The position numbers and the translations under genes were made by a program. Shown here piece after piece: positions 60,001-64,000 of a stretch of 64,000 bases of DNA (positions within the stretch are counted from its first letter, which is position 1; each line of letters opens with the position of its first letter). The DNA comes from Deuterostichococcus epilithicus (lineage: Eukaryota > Chlorophyta > Trebouxiophyceae > Prasiolales > Stichococcaceae), in assembly GCA_033439295.1 (NCBI GenBank), contig JAVTLE010000015.1, positions 62,001-126,000 of the forward strand, given 5' to 3'. A model generated the notes under the pieces. That model was given only the letters and a program-made list of their open reading frames with translations, made no database searches and was not told the origin of the DNA.

Positions 60001-61719
60001 TTGAACACCGCCGGCGCGTTTGCCGCCATCTGGCGCAAAATGAGCACCGCCGCATAGCGCAGCTGCTCGTTGCGCTCGCGGCTCAGCCAGTCCATCGCGA
60101 TGCGGATCTGCGTGCGAGTGGCGCGCAGAAGTTGGAACCCTGGAATACAAGGTAATGGATGCGGAGTGAGAGAACAGCCACGCCAGCAAGGCTGGGGCAT
60201 GCAATGCGATGTGCATGGGAGCAGCGCGGCGACAGGCGAGGCCAAGGGTGTACCAAAGGTTTAACTGCATTGCTGCCGTTGAAGGCGGCAGCAAGATGTC
60301 TCCAATACGACGCTGTTGGCACAGCAAGCAAGCAATTCGCGCAGCCCAAATGGGCCAAAGCTCGTAGGAAGGGCATCGGAGAGCAGGACTGCGTTGCAGA
60401 AGCGCAGGCTTGCTGACCAGCATACAACTTTGAAGGCTCAGCGGCGCCGACCCGTCAAAGGCACAATGCGTGATGCCAGCTTGTCGGCTTTCACAAATGG
60501 AGCTGCCAAGCCAAATGTCGGTCTTTGCAAGCGAGACAGCCACCGCGGCTCAGCCCTCAGGTACGTTTCCTGTTCAGCCGTATGCCCTGCTGGTTCTGGA
60601 TGATTCCCGGTGACCATCGTCCTCCTCTCGGTTGCTTGCCTCCGTTCATTCAGACTGCACATCAGCGCCTCACGACACATGAACAAGCCGCGCACCTCCT
60701 GTTCGACGACGTCAGCGGTCAGCGCGCCGCCCGCGGCAACGAGGCGGCCGAGCGTCTCTGCCGCCAGGCGCAGCGTTGCGGCATCGGCGTCGGCCCGGAA
60801 CACCTCCCGCAGGTACCGCGCAAAGCGGCCGATCTTGGCCACGTCCGTGCTGTGCCCGATCTGGAGAGCAGACGCAGGACTCAACAAAGATCATGTGCCA
60901 CGGTAGACACCTGGATTTGACTTGTCACGCCAGAGTTGACGCAGCTGGTGCCGCAATGTAGAGGCTCATACACTGAAAACAGGCGCGGATTCGTTGGACA
61001 TCGAAGGAGCAGTGTACGAGTACAGGGTGCTGCAGCTGCGGATGTAGTGACAGTATAGCACGCTGCAGTTGTGAAAGGTCAAAATATAACAGCGGGCACC
61101 TTGACCGTGATGAGCTCCCGGATGGCCAGCACGCCGATCTGGCGCTCATGCTGGTCGGTGCTGCAGGTAGATAGAGACCAGTGATGTCAGTTCAGCTCAG
61201 GCCTTTCAGCTTAAGCCTGTTTCTTCTTGCGAGTCTACCTCTGGTCGAAAATAGTGTCTTCAGCAATCTGCAGGCGCGCATAGCGGAATTCGAGACGACG
61301 GCTCGGCGATGGCGGCACCTCTTGATACGGGCGTGGATGTTGTCGTACAGGACACGCATGAAGCGTGAGAACGCCTCGCCGGTGAGGTCGCGCACCTGCG
61401 CCATGCATCGGGAAGAGTCAGTCTCATGCTGACGCACCAGGGGGCCGCTGATGCTGGCTCGCTGGGCGTGCAGTGCGTGGCGACCTGACCACTGAGCCAC
61501 ATGCATGCGCATGCGGCCGCACTTGCCCAAGACACAAATCGCGCAACGCCTCCGCGTCTGCAGCCGACAACGGCACAAAATATGAAGGGTCGCGGACCAG
61601 TAGGCCGCGAGGCCAGTGCAAGGCGGAAACCGTGCCTCCAGCTCGACAAAGTCGCGGAGCGCATCCTCGCCCTCGCCGCCCTTACGCAGGTCGCCGAGGA
61701 TGCGCTGCAGGCTGCCCAT
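32826..61719 (-). CDS. TOR: Target of rapamycin (TOR) protein kinase, complete, 48 exons
   Basis: The master growth kinase (PIKK family) that promotes translation and restrains autophagy. The ATG at 61719 ([14 protein letters not shown]) matches the start of the conserved region of plant TOR. I placed 48 coding exons over 28.9 kb; all phases close except exon 33, giving about 2,490 residues against 2,481 in Arabidopsis. Order: HEAT repeats (exons 1-26, e.g. [70 protein letters not shown]), FAT (from [20 protein letters not shown] through [18 protein letters not shown] to [17 protein letters not shown]), FRB, kinase and FATC. The first coding exon ends in a GC donor, as do at least exons 23 and 40. 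It lies divergent to ATG101 and directly upstream of the INSIG-like gene. Introns hold many decayed copies of adjacent exon ends. Confidence 0.96.
35084..35105. repeat. Interstitial telomere-type motif in a TOR intron
   Basis: ggggtttagggtttaggttt, about three units of the plant/algal TTTAGGG type, 9 nt inside the donor of exon 43. Confidence 0.75.
35640..35925. repeat. Three tandem copies of the TOR exon-42 start
   Basis: The exon copy reads [20 protein letters not shown]; two decayed copies lie upstream in the intron and still translate to [14 protein letters not shown] and [16 protein letters not shown]. Confidence 0.8.
37374..38462 (-). other. TOR FRB (FKBP12-rapamycin binding) domain, exons 38-39
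   Basis: Exons 38462-38277 and 37559-37374 encode [20 protein letters not shown] ... [19 protein letters not shown]. The serine of EASRLYFG (Ser2035 in human mTOR) and the Trp, Tyr and Phe of AWDLYYHVF that contact rapamycin are all kept, so rapamycin sensitivity is expected from sequence. Exon 39 contains no ATG and would be missed by simple ORF finding. Confidence 0.93.
37525..37840. repeat. Four tandem copies of the TOR exon-39 start
   Basis: On the plus strand the block cagctcgtggcc (exon version gagctcgcggcc) recurs near 37540, 37648, 37734 and 37820, each followed by a cgcctg-like acceptor boundary. Only the first is the exon. Confidence 0.78.
40744..40930. repeat. Decayed copy of the TOR exon-34 start
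   Basis: The exon encodes [20 protein letters not shown]; a copy about 130 bp upstream in the transcript still reads [17 protein letters not shown]. Confidence 0.8.
41297..41494 (-). other. TOR exon 33 with an N and a one-base frame break
   Basis: The exon enters in the frame of [18 protein letters not shown] and must leave in the frame of [19 protein letters not shown]; these differ by one base. The only ambiguous base in the window, N at 41383, lies between them in a GC-rich linker. The exon is 198 nt where 199 (or 196) would be needed. Confidence 0.85.
41462..41640. repeat. Decayed copy of the TOR exon-33 acceptor boundary
   Basis: The plus-strand block cacctcccgcacca followed by cagcctgcag occurs at the exon start (41470) and again about 129 bp further (41600) in the intron. 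Confidence 0.75.
45864..46053. repeat. Decayed copy of the TOR exon-26 start
   Basis: The exon encodes [17 protein letters not shown]; a copy offset by 145 bp in the intron reads [17 protein letters not shown]. Both include cgccggctgcat on the plus strand. Confidence 0.82.
46480..46860. repeat. Decayed copies of the TOR exon-25 start
   Basis: The exon encodes [19 protein letters not shown]. Two weaker copies lie in the intron near 46660-46710 and 46800-46850, sharing gcgcggcgcag-like and gactccc(a/g)tgcg blocks. They are less certain than the other sets. Confidence 0.5.
47645..48030. repeat. Three tandem copies of the TOR exon-24 end
   Basis: The exon encodes [20 protein letters not shown]. 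Copies offset by about 155 and 290 bp in the downstream intron still read [20 protein letters not shown] and [18 protein letters not shown]. Here the exon's donor side, not the acceptor side, is copied. Confidence 0.85.
49283..49715. repeat. Three copies of the TOR exon-21 donor boundary
   Basis: The plus-strand block tcacc-(3-5 nt)-cagatgag with a following gctcct(c/t)c block occurs at the true donor (49641) and in the intron near 49409 and 49281. Confidence 0.7.
49795..49965. repeat. Copy of the TOR exon-21 acceptor boundary
   Basis: agcagctccggcaggt occurs at the exon (coding [16 protein letters not shown]) and 122 bp upstream in the transcript, where it still reads [16 protein letters not shown]. 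This exon is therefore flanked by decayed copies on both sides. Confidence 0.85.
51387..51400. repeat. Interstitial telomere-type motif in a TOR intron
   Basis: ccctaaaaccctaa, two units, 23 nt inside the donor of exon 19. Confidence 0.7.
54805..55215. repeat. Decayed copies of the TOR exon-14 start
   Basis: The plus-strand block gttcagcgc(c/a)accagcagcgg occurs in the exon (54825) and about 360 bp upstream in the transcript (55184), with a weaker copy near 55005-55035. Confidence 0.78.
56766..56799. repeat. Degenerate telomere-type motif in a TOR intron
   Basis: A run of ggattaaggattagggttaa type, about 20-50 nt before the acceptor of exon 11. Confidence 0.65.
59884..59903. repeat. Interstitial telomere-type motif in a TOR intron
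   Basis: ttttaggggttagggttagg, directly after the exon-5 donor (7 nt inside the intron). Confidence 0.7.
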
Positions 61720-62753
61720 GGCGACAGCGCGGCAGCGGCGCCGCTCAGCCGCTCAGCGCGGCTTGCAGGGTGCCCCTGCGCTGCTGCTGCCACGGCGGCG
61801 CAGGGCATGTGCAGCCAGTCCCTGGGGGCGCACTTTGGACGCCCCGCTCAGCGCTCCCCGGTGCGGTGGCCAGGCGCAATTCGGGTGGCTTGTTGGCCTG
61901 CACAATAACGGACATGCCATGAAACATAGGGGAGGTAGCGGATGCTGGTCGTCGTCACATTGTTCGCTGTTGCAGGTTGCTCACGCGCATGCATGCGGTT
62001 TGCTGCTGGAGTGAGCACTTGTCGGCTGTGACGCTGCATGTGCATCAGCAAACGCGATCATACTCAGAAAGGTGCTGATGAGCACCAACGGAAGCAAAGC
62101 TCTGACTTCTGCTGCCATGTGCCGCAGAGCGTGCGGCTGCCAGGACATGCTTTACGTATTTTCCGATTGCCGCAAGGACGGGAAGAACATTGCGTGGCAG
62201 AAAGCGAATATGACTTACAGGAGCTGTGCACGGTTTGATTGCACGCGTCTCGACCGGATCCGGGTACAGCGATCCGGGCTCCCCTGCCAGACGTCCTTCC
62301 GGTCACGATTCACATGCTGACCGCGTCGCGGGATCTGGATGCTCCTTTGAGAACCTCTTATGCAACTCACTGTAGTGTGAACAGTTGCCAGGCCGTGACC
62401 AGGCTGTGACGAACTTGTGTAGGGGTTTCGGAGTTTGTCTCAGAAGCGCAATTCCGATAAATCCGACACCACAGGTCAGCTCCAAACAACACAGAGACCA
62501 GTCCTGCTGCAGCAAACGTTGCAATTTCGCAGCGCACTGCGTGCTGAACGGCCAGGTGCAGGAGCGGGACTGCCGTGGGATAGCCAGATTAGCGTTCCGA
62601 CTGCTGAAAAATTTGCCCTTCCCGAATCGCCGGCTGCTGCCTGATTGCGACTTGCACCGGTTGTAACCTGCGGAGGACTCCGTGGAGAGGGCGTCGTAAG
62701 TCAGCGGTCTGCGACACAGCAGACGCTGCAGAAGTCGGTCAAAAGATGACCGC
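61720..62753. promoter_or_regulatory. Divergent promoter region between TOR and ATG101
   Basis: 1,034 bp between two start codons pointing apart, so it should hold both promoters and 5' UTRs. No TATA box or known motif stands out. A 150-codon minus-strand frame (62755-62303) overlaps most of it. Confidence 0.45.
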
Positions 62754-62755
62754 AT
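62303..62755 (-). CDS. Hypothetical open frame, 150 codons, antisense upstream of ATG101
   Basis: An uninterrupted frame from an ATG that overlaps the ATG101 start codon (shared catg) to a stop at 62303. The N-terminus is Arg/Ser-rich (MRSSFDRLLQRLLCRRPLTY), like an organelle presequence, and one weak hydrophobic stretch (LELTCGVGFIGIALL) follows. No family is recognised. It could be chance in a GC-rich promoter. Confidence 0.15.
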   Translation of the reverse strand: MRSSFDRLLQRLLCRRPLTYDALSTESSAGYNRCKSQSGSSRRFGKGKFFSSRNANLAIPRQSRSCTWPFSTQCAAKLQRLLQQDWSLCCLELTCGVGFIGIALLRQTPKPLHKFVTAWSRPGNCSHYSELHKRFSKEHPDPATRSACES

Positions 62756-64000
62756 GGCAAACTGCGAGAAAGTCGTGCTGCCAGTCCTGGTGCGCCCCTA
62801 CTGGCCTCTTGTGCCATCGCCAAGCTTTTTGCATGCACTGTGGAGGGCCGTGCTGCCGTTGCCGGACGTTTCTTCCGCCTGGCCGTGTCGTACGCTCCCC
62901 GCTTGCGTGGCTGTCAAAACCGGCTGCAAGGCCGCAGCGCTGCGCTTGGGGTCTCCGATTGTCGACGCGACGACCTAGAGTGTGAATTTGAGCACTGCTC
63001 ACCGATGGCCGCTCATACATGGACCAGCTGTCCGGGGACAAACACGCACGTGCTGACTGAGCTGATCACTCCGCGCTGCTTCCCCTGCAGGAACTTGAGC
63101 AGCACCAAGTGAAGGAGGTCCTCAGTTGTGAGTCTCGCCCCCCTGGCTGCCCTGTTTCTGACTGTTTGTTCACCCGTCCTGGGTTTCGCCCTGTCCTTGT
63201 ACCTGTTGCAAGGCGTGAACGCCCCTGCTGCACCTACCTGTTTGGCGTACAGAGCCCGCTAATCGCACGCACTCGCCGACCGGGGCCACCACCTGCCACG
63301 CAGGCCTGCTGCATACAATCGTCTTCTGCCGCGCGCTGGGCCCAGTGCGGCCTCAGGAGGTGGACCTGCAGCTGTTCGACATCACCTACGTGCGCGCCGC
63401 CCCCCCGTCTCGTTTGCTGTCTGCCCTCTCGGGCTGCACTTTGCACCACTACAGATCCAGTCCCTAGGCGTTGCGCTGACCGCGCACAGTGGAGCTCCTC
63501 CCCTTCCCACTTTGACGGCTGTTCAAATGTCGTTCACATGTTGTTGCATTGAAAAGTCATGCAGCCTCACACGAGACAGGTCGGGACACGCAAATGCAGG
63601 TGCGTTGTGGCGATCCGGGCGTAGACGGGCGCATTGCAGAGAAAATTCACGGATTCAGCGCCTGGGCAACAAAACACCCCGGGCAGCGCAACCAGGCGAG
63701 TTTGATATGGCTGCAGAAGGTTCTCCAAGCCTGAAAGCGAAGCCCGGCGAGTCTCACAAAAGTGTCTGGGCAAGCAATTAGGAATGGTGTGCCCAGCCGA
63801 TTGGGAATGGTGTGGCCAGCCAATCGGGAACGAACACCCAGCTTGCCGTCGTTGCACCATGCAAGCATTCACTTTCCAAATATGATGTGCCTCAGGTTCG
63901 ATTGTGCTTTCTCAAACGCACCCAGGTGCTGCTGTCATTTTACGAAAAGCGCATGCGACAGCAGTGGGGCCTCGCCTTCAGCAAGCAGGAGGAGCGGCTC
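62754..64000 (+). CDS. ATG101: Autophagy protein ATG101, N-terminal part (runs off the window)
   Basis: A HORMA-fold subunit that stabilises ATG13 in the ATG1/ULK1 autophagy-initiation complex. Exons: 62754-62789, 63091-63127, 63304-63389, 63600-63695 and 63926 onward, all in phase. The joined start reads MANCEKVVLPVLELEQHQVK, matching the MNCE...ELE...REVLRC start of plant ATG101. Then LLHTIVFCRALGPVRPQEVD, LQLFDITYV, RCGDPGVDGRIAEKIHGFSA, and LLSFYEKRMRQQWG. The fourth intron has a GC donor (AACCAG|gcgagt). About 103 residues are visible of the usual ~220. The assignment is firm on the HTIVF-RALG-VRP-VDLQLFDITYV block. Confidence 0.93.

Overview
The window is nuclear DNA of a green alga (Chlorophyta; a trebouxiophyte-like genome is my best guess). 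The reasons are: GC-rich genes cut into many short exons with GT..AG (and several GC..AG) introns of 100-500 bp; plant-type forms of TOR, ATG101, COX6B and a UXT-type nucleotide-sugar transporter; and short interstitial motifs of the TTTAGGG telomere type. I see no bacterial operons, CRISPR arrays, transposon genes or tRNA/rRNA genes.

Layout: (1) 2-740 (+), 3' end of an unrecognised gene. (2) 3392-7797 (-), a BAR-domain protein. (3) 8192-12173 (-), an acetyl-CoA transporter of the SLC33A1/AT-1 family. (4) 13097-15079 (+), cytochrome c oxidase subunit 6B with an acidic N-terminal extension. (5) 15915-19412 (+), a UXT-like nucleotide-sugar transporter with two candidate last exons. (6) 21089-25127 (+), TFIIH subunit p52/TFB2. 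(7) 25695-29079 (-), a mitochondrial MECR-like enoyl reductase. (8) 29911-31942 (-), a six-exon INSIG-like membrane protein. (9) 32826-61719 (-), the complete TOR kinase gene, nearly half the window, which I resolved into 48 coding exons for about 2,490 residues. (10) 62754 to the window end (+), the first five exons of ATG101.

Exon chains were built by hand: each junction was required to have a splice signal, a matching reading phase and continuity with the family. For TOR, TFB2, the MECR-like gene, the INSIG-like gene, the UXT-like gene and ATG101 every phase closes. The one exception is TOR exon 33, where the only ambiguous base of the window (N at 41383) sits in an exon whose frame is broken by one base.

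Two things stand out. First, TOR, the kinase that restrains autophagy, lies head-to-head with ATG101, a subunit of the ATG1 complex that TOR inhibits, across about 1 kb. Second, introns throughout the window carry decayed tandem copies of their own neighbouring exon-intron boundaries, about 70-155 bp apart, up to four copies in a row. This is a fossil record of segmental duplication at splice sites, still fresh in the INSIG-like gene (90-bp unit, in frame). An INSIG-like protein encoded next to TOR in an alga is a third point to check.
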